Source: Pedobacter sp. FW305-3-2-15-E-R2A2
GTDB taxonomy: Bacteria; Bacteroidota; Bacteroidia; Sphingobacteriales; Sphingobacteriaceae
Length of the DNA stretch: 64,000 bases
NCBI RefSeq assembly: GCF_038446955.1
Contig: NZ_CP151803.1
Coordinates: forward strand, 1,426,001 to 1,490,000
Reading direction: 5' to 3'
Positions 9,857 to 18,237 of this stretch are shown here, one piece after another. Position numbers and translations under genes: made by a program. The notes under the pieces were generated by a model. It made no database searches, was not told the origin of the DNA, and worked only from the letters and a program-made list of their open reading frames with translations. Position 1 is the stretch's first letter, and every line of letters starts with the position of its first letter.

Positions 9857-10504
9857 TTAAATTTTCTCCGCCCAGATATAGGCTCTCCTGGTCGGATATT
9901 CCATGCTTTCATGTGGGCGCCTCTCTATGGCATCAATGATATTAAAACCCGTTCCAGAGAGTAATTCTATGATATCATCTGTTTGAAAAAAATATAAATC
10001 AATATCGATTTCTTTGTCATGAGCTTTGTCAAAATGAACGATTTGATCTCCTGCGTGAAAGGAAAATAAAAAACTCCCCCCGGTCTTCAATACCCGGTTT
10101 ATTTCTCCGAAACACTTTCTGACCTGTTCAATATCAAAATGTACGATGGAATAGAACGCAAGTACGCTTCCAAAATATTCTGGCGGATAGGCGATGTTCA
10201 GCATGTCGCCGGTCTCAAATCGAACCTCAGGAGAAAGCCTTTGGGCGGCGCTAATCATAGCTGGCGACAGGTCAATGCCGACGATGTCTTTTATACCATT
10301 TTCGTATAGAAATTTTGTTGTTTGTCCGGGACCACAGCCAAAGTCGGCACATTGCCCTTTGTCTTTATTCACAGCTGCAAATTCTGTCAATAACAAACGG
10401 TCCAGATTTTTTTTTGAGAGTTCGTCCCAACGATCAGCTGCATAATCGTCGGCTACCTTATTGTAACAGCTTAATACTTTCTCCTGTGAATTCATATTAT
10501 TCAT
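9857..10504 (-). CDS. class I SAM-dependent methyltransferase
   Basis: 215 residues with the Rossmann methyltransferase signature: motif I CADFGCGPGQTTKFL at about 52-66, an acidic residue after the second strand (IVGIDLSPAMI), the GDML segment, and LAFYSIVHFD at motif IV. This is a methyltransf_11/25 type enzyme that transfers methyl from S-adenosylmethionine to an unidentified small molecule. The first ATG (10504) overlaps the stop of a possible 30-codon upstream ORF. A second in-frame ATG lies at 10495. Transcription probably begins at the promoter near 10691-10721, about 180 bases upstream. Confidence 0.88.
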   Translation of the reverse strand: MNNMNSQEKVLSCYNKVADDYAADRWDELSKKNLDRLLLTEFAAVNKDKGQCADFGCGPGQTTKFLYENGIKDIVGIDLSPAMISAAQRLSPEVRFETGDMLNIAYPPEYFGSVLAFYSIVHFDIEQVRKCFGEINRVLKTGGSFLFSFHAGDQIVHFDKAHDKEIDIDLYFFQTDDIIELLSGTGFNIIDAIERRPHESMEYPTRRAYIWAEKI

Positions 10505-10589
10505 TATTTTCCAATACCAACCGGATTTGGACTACTCTCGCGCCTGGTTTACGGGTATCCTGCACGCTCAACCCGTATCTCTTTGTCAT
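10497..10589 (-). CDS. possible 30-residue upstream peptide overlapping the methyltransferase start
   Basis: An ATG at 10589 opens a 30-codon frame (begins MTKRYGLSVQDTRK, ends VLENNE) whose stop overlaps the methyltransferase start ATG in an ATGAATAA arrangement, the kind of overlap that couples translation. It begins about 95 bases downstream of the promoter at 10691-10721, so it would be the first ORF of that transcript. I recognise no family. It could be a leader peptide, the remnant of a lost gene, or chance. Confidence 0.3.
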   Translation of the reverse strand: MTKRYGLSVQDTRKPGARVVQIRLVLENNE

Positions 10590-10916
10590 TGTGCTGATTA
10601 ACAGGTAAGATACGACTTATTTGATCATCTTTTAAATGGTAGTGGTTTGCCCGGATTTGTTATTTAAGGTGATCACTGTACTTTTCGGGACAAAGTTAAA
10701 TAGAAGCATTTTTCGAGACAATTTGTTTTGTAAAAACCTATAAATCTGAATTTTATGATAGGGTGGACTGAGGATTTCGATGCAAGGTAATGTGGGCGTG
10801 TATGATTTGGAAGTGGGGGAGCAACAGGAAGCCTGCAAATCATTAATTTGCAGGCTTCTTATCAATTCGTAATTGAAGTTTGTACTTAGCCTGGGAAGCT
10901 AACTTAGGTCGTCTTT
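10590..10916 (-). other. non-coding interval upstream of the methyltransferase unit
   Basis: The interval holds the promoter/operator at 10674-10723 and, at 10828-10858, a 13-bp perfect stem with a 5-base loop (GAAGCCTGCAAAT repeated in inverse). The hairpin lies downstream of the minus-strand lipoprotein gene and could end its transcript, though no clear T tract follows. I see no convincing gene here. Confidence 0.5.
10674..10723 (-). promoter_or_regulatory. promoter/operator of the methyltransferase gene, homologous to 9741-9790
   Basis: On the minus strand TTG (10719-10721), 20 bases, then TAACTTTG (10691-10698) form a Bacteroidota-type promoter. Direct repeats TTTTCGRGACAA at 10682 and 10710 are 28 bases apart, the same spacing as in the DUF4153 operator. 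Aligned by eye, the two 50-base modules agree at 33 positions, and at 25 of 29 in the central part. Confidence 0.65.
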
Positions 10917-11441
10917 CTATTTGTTACTGATCTTTTTTTTTAACAGTTCTTCATATGCAGGCTCCTCAGGCTTTTCCATGCCATCAGAAATCTTTATTCC
11001 GGCTTTCTCAAACTCCCGGATTAATCTTTTATCGAAATCTGTGATGTAGGATACAAATGATAAAGAATCTTTTTCTTCAGGAATTGTCTTAAAAGGAGCA
11101 TTCGGTTCTTTAAACCTGCGTAAAGTAGCTTTAGTACTGTCGTTGCCTTCAAGAAGTACGGAATCACCATAGTTTGTAATTTTAGCCGCGTACGGACTCG
11201 TAAGGTATTTCAAGGAATCATTTTCTATTTTATAAGGAAGCCTGAACCGGCCAACTTTCTGATTATAGAAAACTATGTATTGCGAATCAATATCAAATTC
11301 ACTATATCCATTTGTCATAGAAAATCTATGCCATTTTCCGGTTAGTGATTTTTTATTTCCTGCTGTCTTTTTAAGATTCGGTGAATCGCAGGCAGAAAGC
11401 GCAAAAATGAAAAAAGCAAGAAAATAAAGGATTGATCTCAT
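10917..11441 (-). CDS. hypothetical lipoprotein
   Basis: 174 residues with an SPII signal peptide; the lipobox FALSAC gives Cys18 as the acylated residue. The mature part starts with a lysine-rich linker, then a beta-rich region (LTGKWHRFSMTNG, YIVFYNQKVGRF, PYKIENDSLKY) resembling lipocalin-like or META-type 'residual value' domains, followed by a charged helical tail ending EELLKKKISNK. I do not recognise a defined family. It lies 129 bases downstream of the xylanase gene on the same strand, but a strong hairpin terminator sits between them, so it probably has its own promoter. Confidence 0.7.
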   Translation of the reverse strand: MRSILYFLAFFIFALSACDSPNLKKTAGNKKSLTGKWHRFSMTNGYSEFDIDSQYIVFYNQKVGRFRLPYKIENDSLKYLTSPYAAKITNYGDSVLLEGNDSTKATLRRFKEPNAPFKTIPEEKDSLSFVSYITDFDKRLIREFEKAGIKISDGMEKPEEPAYEELLKKKISNK

Positions 11442-11515
11442 TATGATTAATTGTTAAATAAAGTTAAAAGAGGCATTCTTAATCCAGGTAGATAACGGGA
11501 AATACCTGCACTAAA

Positions 11516-11542
11516 TACTGCCCGGCTTTTTGCCAGGCAGTA
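11516..11542 (-). terminator. hairpin after the GH11 gene
   Basis: The minus strand reads TACTGCCTGGC-AAAAA-GCCGGGCAGTA, an 11-bp stem with one G-U pair, followed by TTTAG. It is stable, but the T tract is short. Confidence 0.6.
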
Positions 11543-11570
11543 AGTGTCTGTTATTGATTTAAACCAGTAT

Positions 11571-12335
11571 TTATGGTTGTGCCCAAATAGTGCAGTTGAT
11601 ATTGCCATTGGTATTAGAGCCCCATGTCTCTGCAACCATAATAGCGGGAATATTCAACTGACCCAGGGTATACCCTAAACTTTGCCATTTGTTATAGTGG
11701 TTGGCAAAAGTAATGACACGATTTTGTCCGGTAGGAACTTTTGTAACCCTGGAGCTATAAATCTGTCTGAAACCGTCACCACCGTCAATATTTTTACCTG
11801 TCATCCAACGGGTCCATACGTTATAACCTGCGCCATCGCTTTCAAATGTACCCAGATAAGTGCCGGTATGAGGTGACACTGCACCCCATGTTTCATTTAC
11901 ATAATACTCATAGTAAGGGCCTCTGCTCCATCCATACCAGCCGAAAGTACCACCGCCAGAATTTGAATAAGTGCTAAGATTGTATCCTATTTTGTAGGAT
12001 GGGGAACCTACAGAATAACCTTTGCCACAGGTAAAATTGCCATTAAATCCGTTCCAGTTAACACTGTAATTTCCGCCCGCACCATTTGCATAATTAACTG
12101 TCCCGGTAGCGCCATCAATTTTCCAAAGTGACCAAAAGAAGCCGTTATGTGTGCCGGATTGGTAGCTTTCTTCCGTGATTTTGCCTTTGGAAGGAGGTTC
12201 AACCGCAACTACCTCAGGCTTCGCCTTCTCTTTTTTACAGCTTGTTAACATTGTGGAGCCTGCAAGCACAATGATTGCAGTAACGCCAAAAGCAACCTTC
12301 CTGGTTACTCTTGTTAGTGAGTTTTGTTTTTTCAT
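11571..12335 (-). CDS. GH11 endo-1,4-beta-xylanase-like lipoprotein
   Basis: 254 residues. The signal ends in lipobox TMLTSC (Cys33), so the protein should be lipid-anchored, probably facing the periplasm or cell surface. The rest is one GH11 jelly-roll domain: VNYANGAGGNYSVNWNG, FTCGKGYSVGS, then PYYEYYVNETWG with Glu143 in the nucleophile position. MVAETWGS carries Glu236 at the acid/base position, close to the family's E-G/A-Y pattern. GH11 enzymes cleave xylan with retention of configuration. A lipid-anchored single-domain GH11 is unusual for the genus. No SusC/SusD pair or other xylan genes adjoin it, so it is not in a classical polysaccharide-utilisation locus here. Confidence 0.88.
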   Translation of the reverse strand: MKKQNSLTRVTRKVAFGVTAIIVLAGSTMLTSCKKEKAKPEVVAVEPPSKGKITEESYQSGTHNGFFWSLWKIDGATGTVNYANGAGGNYSVNWNGFNGNFTCGKGYSVGSPSYKIGYNLSTYSNSGGGTFGWYGWSRGPYYEYYVNETWGAVSPHTGTYLGTFESDGAGYNVWTRWMTGKNIDGGDGFRQIYSSRVTKVPTGQNRVITFANHYNKWQSLGYTLGQLNIPAIMVAETWGSNTNGNINCTIWAQP

Positions 12336-12530
12336 ACTAGGGATTTATATTGGTTAGGGAAGCAAAAAAAACACATTTGGAAATGGAGTATTGCTAATAA
12401 TCAGCAAATTTGTTACACAAATGTTCACACGTTGCTAAACTGATCAGGTTTGCCCGGCTTTGACTCAAAATGGAAATTCTCGTTTGGGGGATCCGATCCT
12501 TATCTATCAGATTAACAAAAAAATAGCGGT

Positions 12531-12572
12531 AAATAAAAACGGGAAAGATGTTGATTTTACAACTCTTTCCCG
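12531..12572 (-). terminator. Rho-independent terminator after tRNA-Leu copy 1
   Basis: The minus strand carries an inverted repeat GGGAAAGAGTTG / CAACATCTTTCCC with a 6-base loop, followed by TTTTTATTT. It lies just past the tRNA-Leu 3' end and closes the tRNA transcript. Confidence 0.85.
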
Positions 12573-12577
12573 TCCAG

Positions 12578-12662
12578 TACTCAGAGCGGGAATCGAACCC
12601 GCACGACTTTTAAGGTCACAGGATTTTAAGTCCTGCGTGTCTACCAGTTCCACCATCTGAGC
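12578..12662 (-). tRNA. tRNA-Leu (anticodon UAA), copy 1
   Basis: 85 bases read on the minus strand. Acceptor GCTCAGA pairs with TCTGAGT, the anticodon stem CAGGA/TCCTG closes the loop CTTAAAA (UAA in positions 34-36), a class II variable arm follows, and the T loop is GGTTCGATTCC. CCA is not encoded. An identical gene lies at 24406-24490. Confidence 0.95.
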
Positions 12663-12684
12663 AGGTGATTAACCTTTTAAAAAT

Positions 12685-12711
12685 AAATGCCTTCATGTGA
12701 TGAAGGCATTT
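12685..12711 (-). other. conserved hairpin between tRNA-Gly and tRNA-Leu, copy 1
   Basis: AAATGCCTTCA - 5-base loop - TGAAGGCATTT, a perfect 11-bp stem, followed on the minus strand by ATTTTT. It could be a processing signal or a partial terminator between the two tRNAs. Copy 2 keeps the pairing. Confidence 0.6.
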
Positions 12712-12713
12712 AG

Positions 12714-12786
<73 letters not shown>

Positions 12787-12946
12787 GTTGATGACGTCAC
12801 GAAGATAGATATACTTTTCATTTTTCCATACTCTCTTTTCAAGATTTTACCGAATGGACTGGATTTCAAGCAATAAAAATTAATATTTTTTTTCTGAATG
12901 CCCCTTTTTAAAGGTTTTTATGATCATTTTGCGTCAATTAGGCTTT

Positions 12947-13819
12947 TCATCCCGGTGTATGACCATCGCTTTTTGGGATACAAAATCCTTTTCCGAGCAT
13001 TTCTTTTAAGAATTTCTGCGGCGTAGTACCTAAATAATGCTGAAAATCCTTGATGAGATGGCTCTGATCATGGTAGCCATGCGTATGAATCAGCTCAAAT
13101 AAATTGAGTTTTTCATTTCCTTGATTCATGATTTGATGGATTACCTCTTTAAATCTCAAAAACCTGAGGAGTTCTTTTAGTGAATACCCTACATATTTTT
13201 GAAAACGAAGCTGAATACTTCTCTCCGTCAGTTTTGTTTCCGCAGCGATTGCTTTCACGGGCTGAACCATTGGATTGTGAAAATAGGGGGCAGCTTCGAG
13301 TAAAGGCTGCGATGCGGAATCATTCGATTCCATAAACTGAGCAGTATAAGTACTTAGGAGCTGAATCCGTTCTCTTAGCTCTTTCAATGCGGCCAGCTTT
13401 TCCCAAAGCTCCGAGAAACAGGTTTTATCGATGAGGAAATCCGGATCAAAAACTTCCCCTGCCCCGAGCGCATTCATGGGGATTTTAAAAAGCCTGTAAA
13501 ATCCGTTGAGGGTAAAATTTGCTACAATTGCCTGAGTTCCGGGAGCCAATTCATAATTCAATAGCTTTCTTAGCGGGCCTATTGCTGCGGTTCGTAAAAT
13601 GCGCGCTGTTCCAATTTCTTCCTGATTAAATGAAAAACGGATGGGGCTGCCGAAATTGAAAATCAGTAACATCTCAAAATTCGGAGAAAGGTGTTTGATC
13701 ATTGTCTCCGCTGTTGCAGAAGTTTCAAAATGGTAAAAATGACTTAAAACACCATTGAGTGGTGCTTCAACTTCAAATAAATTGGAATCAAAATGCTTTT
13801 CCTCCATACTGCTCTGCAT
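12947..13819 (-). CDS. AraC-family transcriptional regulator (DUF6597-type N-terminus)
   Basis: 290 residues. The N-terminal half (about 10-170) is a beta-rich sensing domain of the DUF6597 type, with phrases such as PLNGVLSHFYHF and APGTQAIVANFTLNGFYRLF. The C-terminal part holds the paired helix-turn-helix of AraC proteins (TERSIQLRFQKYVGYSLKEL and HGYHDQSHLIKDFQHYLGTT-P-x-x-F). It should bind DNA in response to an unknown signal. An alternative start at Met5 (13807) cannot be excluded. No partner gene is adjacent, so its target is unknown. Confidence 0.88.
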   Translation of the reverse strand: MQSSMEEKHFDSNLFEVEAPLNGVLSHFYHFETSATAETMIKHLSPNFEMLLIFNFGSPIRFSFNQEEIGTARILRTAAIGPLRKLLNYELAPGTQAIVANFTLNGFYRLFKIPMNALGAGEVFDPDFLIDKTCFSELWEKLAALKELRERIQLLSTYTAQFMESNDSASQPLLEAAPYFHNPMVQPVKAIAAETKLTERSIQLRFQKYVGYSLKELLRFLRFKEVIHQIMNQGNEKLNLFELIHTHGYHDQSHLIKDFQHYLGTTPQKFLKEMLGKGFCIPKSDGHTPG

Positions 13820-13969
13820 TTTATCCTCCCTTGGATTAGGGCCGATCTGTCAACTGCTGCACACAAAATTACTTAAATCAGGAAGAATATCATCGATGAT
13901 AAATTCTTGGTTTTTCCAAGAACCTTTCTCTTGAGTAGAAACAGAACAGGGTTAAAAATTAGGTGCTGG

Positions 13970-16900
13970 CTATTGAGGGACAGGAGCTATAGTTAAATAT
14001 TCAGGCTCTGCTTTAAAGCTGATGATGAACTTACTTCCTTTTCCTGGCTGGCTCTCTACAGTAATGTTACCACTCGTTGCATCGACTATTTTTTTAGCAA
14101 GATATAAACCAATACCCCGGCCTTCAATATCCTGATGCAATCTGCCGTACATATCAAAAATACGATTCAGACCTTCTTTAGACATGCCAATTCCATTGTC
14201 TTCTACGGATAATATGACGGTATCGTCCTCTTTGTAGGTTTTAATACATATGGAAGGATGTTTATCCCCCTTAAATTTAATTCCATTGGAAATCAGGTTG
14301 TATAAGATACTTCTCAGGTTCTTTTTTGAAAATAAAACATGCTGAACTTTCAGATCCCTGATGATGACTGCTTCGGATGATTTGATCTTGTCATCCAGAC
14401 TCCATTCGATATTGTCTATGATTTCCTCAAGGTCTACCGTTTCCATGGTGATCATGTCGCTTTCCAGTTTAGCAACGATGGCAATGTCGTCAATAAGCGC
14501 ACGGAATTTTTTAACAGAGGAATTGATGATGCTTAGAAACTTGTTGAGATCCGGGTCCGTGACTTTTTTGTTCATCATGCTAATGCTGACTTCTATATTG
14601 CCCAATGGCGCTAAAAGATCATGAGAAGCGGTATTCGCAAAATTGTCAAGATCGGCATTAATCCGCAAGAGACTCTTGTTTTTCTTATCCAGTTCGTGCT
14701 GGGTTCTTTTCAGTTCCGTAATGTCGTTGAAGGTGATGATGGCACCATTGCTCTTATTATCCGCCTGTATATAAGGCATGGTCATGATCTGATACCATTT
14801 GCCATTATTGGTCTCAATTTCTTTGGTAATGATGCTTCCTTCTACCAGGACCTGCCTGATGTCATCTATGATCGTTTCAAATTTGATATTTGTGGAGATA
14901 TTACTGATCGGCCTCCCAATATCACTCTCCAATAAGTTGATTTGTTGTACTGTACCCGGTGAGAATTTCATCAGGAGCAGCTCATTGTCAATAAAAAGCT
15001 GTCCGTTGATGTTACTCCTGAAATAGTTATTCAGGTCGTCATTAATTTCCAGCAACTCCTTATTTTTGATTTGATAATTGGAATTAATGGTATCCAGTTC
15101 TTCATTTACAGATTGCATTTCCTCATTGGTACTCTGCATCTCTTCGTTTGCCGAAAGTAGTTCCTCATTAAAAGACTGCATGTTCTCATTGGACGCATCC
15201 AGCTGTTCATAGGCAGAGCGAAGTTTGTTTTTAAGTTCTTTCAGCTCCTCTTCAATATTCAGAATATATTGGTTGAGGTATAGTTTTTCGTCAAATGCGA
15301 TGTCATTGGGAATGGGGCCAGTACTTGATTTATCTTCATTAAAAGTAACCATAAATAACAATTGTTCCTCTTTTTTGATCACAAGCGGGCTAACAGACAG
15401 ACTCACACTGAGCGGCAATTGTCCATATTTTATTTTTATGCCGTTAACCGTTACCTTTTTATTGGTTTTTAGGCTCTTGGCTTTTAGGGTGTTTAGGGCT
15501 ACTGCAAGCGTTTTTGGTAAAAGCTCTGCAAGATTTGAGTTGAAGTTCTTTTGTAATAAATATTTGGTTGTATCACCATAGGTCTTTATGACATGGTTAT
15601 TTTCATCAATACATATAATCAGGGAATCCATTTCTTCCGTGAGTTTGTTGTTGACTGCTTCCGCTAAAGTCTGATTGGTATTTTTAGATCCTTCCTCCCT
15701 GGAAAGCAGGTAGGGTGCACGTTTCGTATCTAACAATTCGGGAAGGGAAAAAGTATCAAAACGAACAGTTCGTTTTGTTTCCAGGTTCTTGTAGATCTTC
15801 CATTTTTTGTCTACCACTTCCAGATTTTTAATGATGGGAATCGGATTCTCACTGGAACCGAGGAATAAATACCCATCTACTTTTAGTCCGAAGAGTAACA
15901 TGGTGAAGATCTTTTTCTGCAGGATGGGAGTCATGTATATCAGTAAATTGCGGCAACTGATAAAGTGCATGTTACAATAAGGTGGGTTTTTTACGAGATC
16001 ATGCTGTGCAAAAATGACCATTTTTCGGATCTCCGACTTTACCCTGTAACTGTTTCTATCTGCTATGAAATATCTTTCCAGACGCTCGGGAGATACCTCT
16101 TTTTCGATGGCCTGGTTATAGATCCCTTTACCTGCATGAACGAGGGCTGCACTGTCTATATCTGTCGCAAATATTTTGACCACCGTATCCGCAAATTTTC
16201 CGGTCAGCAGTTCAGCGATCAGGATAGCCATGGAATAGACCTCTTCCCCGGTGGCACAGCCTGCAATCCAGATCTTTAGTTCTTCTCCGGGAACAAGTTT
16301 TTCCAGTATATCAGGCAAGACCTTACTTTGTATATAGTCAAACGCTCCTTTATCCCTGAAAAAAGAGGTGACACTAATGAGAAAATCTTTTGAAAGGGCC
16401 TCTACTTCTTCCGGGTTTGCTCTTAGAAAATCAAGGTAGCTCTCAAGTGTATTGAAATTACTGAAAGCCGCTCTTCTTTTTGTTCTTCTGATAATAGTGG
16501 TTTGTTTGTATTCTGAAAAATCAAGAAGTGAATTTTCCTTGATCAGGTCAACAATGGCCACGATATTCTTCTTGTCTTCCTGACTGTCGTACAGCAGCTC
16601 TCCTCCATGTTTGATGTAATCTTCAATAACGTTGGGCATGAGTTCCGGCTCGAGAATGAAATCCACCATTCCCGTTGCAATTGCTTTGGAAGGCATGCTG
16701 GCATAGGCTGTAGTTTCCGGATTTCGGGCGATCACCATTCCTCCCACATGCTTTATGGCTTTAATCCCTTCTGTACCATCAGTGCCCAAACCAGAAAGAA
16801 CGATCCCAATTGCCTTTTCCTGACTGTTAATGGCCAGTGAATTAAAGAAAATGTTAATGGTAAGGTGAGTAGCGCTTCCCTTTTTCTTAGGAGTTAAGTG

Positions 16901-17176
16901 TAACCTGTTGTTATGAATGGTCATCAATTGATCATTCGGGATCAGGTATACCTTATTACATTTTACGGTCATTCCATCTTCCGCCTGTTTCACTTCAAGC
17001 TTACTATGTCTGGCCAATAATTCCACCATCCTACTTTTAAAATCTGCAGATAAATGCTGAATAATGATATAAGACACGCCATCCGAAGGGGTGTGGTCAA
17101 AGAAAGAATTGATTTCCTCAAGGCCGCCGGCGGATGCACCAATTGCAATAATATGGTGAGGTTTAACTGTAGGCAT
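13970..17176 (-). CDS. CheB-CheR-PAS-histidine kinase hybrid
   Basis: 1068 residues. Domains in order: CheB-type methylesterase (about 8-190) with catalytic Ser15 (GASAGG), His41 and Asp133 (GLGTDGTEG); CheR-type methyltransferase (about 205-470, WIAGCATGEEVYS binds SAM); a linker; a coiled coil (about 655-735) with repeated NEE-L/M motifs; a PAS domain; HisKA with His852 (ASHDLLAPL); and a HATPase domain with DNGIGMS and GRGIGLYLAKKIV. There is no receiver domain. Such CheB/CheR hybrids in non-motile Bacteroidota act in stress or blue-light type signalling, not chemotaxis, and no other che gene is nearby. Its response regulator must be encoded elsewhere. Confidence 0.93.
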   Translation of the reverse strand: MPTVKPHHIIAIGASAGGLEEINSFFDHTPSDGVSYIIIQHLSADFKSRMVELLARHSKLEVKQAEDGMTVKCNKVYLIPNDQLMTIHNNRLHLTPKKKGSATHLTINIFFNSLAINSQEKAIGIVLSGLGTDGTEGIKAIKHVGGMVIARNPETTAYASMPSKAIATGMVDFILEPELMPNVIEDYIKHGGELLYDSQEDKKNIVAIVDLIKENSLLDFSEYKQTTIIRRTKRRAAFSNFNTLESYLDFLRANPEEVEALSKDFLISVTSFFRDKGAFDYIQSKVLPDILEKLVPGEELKIWIAGCATGEEVYSMAILIAELLTGKFADTVVKIFATDIDSAALVHAGKGIYNQAIEKEVSPERLERYFIADRNSYRVKSEIRKMVIFAQHDLVKNPPYCNMHFISCRNLLIYMTPILQKKIFTMLLFGLKVDGYLFLGSSENPIPIIKNLEVVDKKWKIYKNLETKRTVRFDTFSLPELLDTKRAPYLLSREEGSKNTNQTLAEAVNNKLTEEMDSLIICIDENNHVIKTYGDTTKYLLQKNFNSNLAELLPKTLAVALNTLKAKSLKTNKKVTVNGIKIKYGQLPLSVSLSVSPLVIKKEEQLLFMVTFNEDKSSTGPIPNDIAFDEKLYLNQYILNIEEELKELKNKLRSAYEQLDASNENMQSFNEELLSANEEMQSTNEEMQSVNEELDTINSNYQIKNKELLEINDDLNNYFRSNINGQLFIDNELLLMKFSPGTVQQINLLESDIGRPISNISTNIKFETIIDDIRQVLVEGSIITKEIETNNGKWYQIMTMPYIQADNKSNGAIITFNDITELKRTQHELDKKNKSLLRINADLDNFANTASHDLLAPLGNIEVSISMMNKKVTDPDLNKFLSIINSSVKKFRALIDDIAIVAKLESDMITMETVDLEEIIDNIEWSLDDKIKSSEAVIIRDLKVQHVLFSKKNLRSILYNLISNGIKFKGDKHPSICIKTYKEDDTVILSVEDNGIGMSKEGLNRIFDMYGRLHQDIEGRGIGLYLAKKIVDATSGNITVESQPGKGSKFIISFKAEPEYLTIAPVPQ

Positions 17177-17288
17177 GGTATGATTTTTAGAATTAATTAG
17201 GGCATCAGATCAGTTTCCCGGTAGAATGGGCAAAGGAGCAGATCAAATATATCATTATAATTCCGGGAATGAGCCGTTTATTCGTGTT

Positions 17289-18152
17289 TTAAAGCGACTT
17301 GGTCAATTGCTTTCTATAAGCGCCCGGAGTAATTCCCCTATGTTTTTTAAATAACCTCGATAAATAGCTTTCATCTGTGAAATTGAGTTCTTCTGCGATC
17401 TCGCTAATCCTCATATTGCTATGGGCAAGTCTGGTTTCTACCAGTTTTAACCTATAATTGATCACATATTCCTGGATGCTTTCTCCGGTCCGTTCCCGGA
17501 AAAGTTCTCCCAGGTAATTTGGGGAGAAATTAAAATGATCGGCAATGGCTTTGATTCTCAGACGCTCAGGTTCTGCAATGTATTGCTGTAAATAAGCAAC
17601 AATCTGAATGATGTCGTTCTTTGGTGTTTTCCTGCGCAATTTCGGAGGCTCCGTTAAGGAAATGTTACGGGCAAGAATATTCACTAAGGTAGAGACAGAC
17701 TGCCGGATGACGAGCAGATAACCGGCTTCTTTCTGTTGGTATTCCCGGATGATGGCCGAGAGGAGTGCTTTCCCAAACTGTTCATCGTCTGGATTGCGGT
17801 ATACACATCCTGCTTTCGCATGGAGGTTATTGAAGAGGTATTGCGCCTTCTTTGTCCAGTCGCAGAATTCCAACGCCTCTACTTCATTTTTAAACTGAGA
17901 GAAGGATAAGTCATTGAAGCGGATAAAAAGAAAATGGGTCTTGCACTGCAACTCAAAGGAGTATTTATCTTGTGGACTGAGCAGAAATATTTTACCATCG
18001 GAATAATCGTGGGTATTTCCATTGATCAATGCCTTTCCCGTTCCGGAGATCACATATGCCAGTTCAAACACCTGGTGTACGGCAGGGCCCTTCCATACCG
18101 CTGTTTCCAGTAGAAACAGGTCAAAAGGCTGCTTTTTTTCCTTGGTATACAT
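17289..18152 (-). CDS. AraC-family transcriptional regulator
   Basis: A longer frame reaches 18257, but that start would overlap the divergent MFS gene; the ATG at 18152 (MYTKEKKQPFDLFLLE) leaves an 86-base shared promoter region and fits the family length (287 residues). The N-terminus is a cupin-like AraC sensing domain (ELAYVISGTGKALINGN, LLSPQDKYSFEL). The C-terminus has two HTH motifs (IADHFNFSPNYLGELFRERT; ISEIAEELNFTDESYLSRLF) ending in KHRGITPGAYRK. The divergent layout suggests it controls the neighbouring exporter; that is an inference. Confidence 0.88.
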   Translation of the reverse strand: MYTKEKKQPFDLFLLETAVWKGPAVHQVFELAYVISGTGKALINGNTHDYSDGKIFLLSPQDKYSFELQCKTHFLFIRFNDLSFSQFKNEVEALEFCDWTKKAQYLFNNLHAKAGCVYRNPDDEQFGKALLSAIIREYQQKEAGYLLVIRQSVSTLVNILARNISLTEPPKLRRKTPKNDIIQIVAYLQQYIAEPERLRIKAIADHFNFSPNYLGELFRERTGESIQEYVINYRLKLVETRLAHSNMRISEIAEELNFTDESYLSRLFKKHRGITPGAYRKQLTKSL

Positions 18153-18237
18153 CTCGGCAAATGTACAGGATAATCCTTTTAAAGTCCAATTTATCTCCCG
18201 GACATTAGTGCTTCCTTTGTGCCCTGAATGAATTGAT

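Noticed and set aside
10632..10865. A 77-codon minus-strand frame upstream of the methyltransferase.
   Set aside because: It crosses the promoter/operator and a strong hairpin; its product has no family features.
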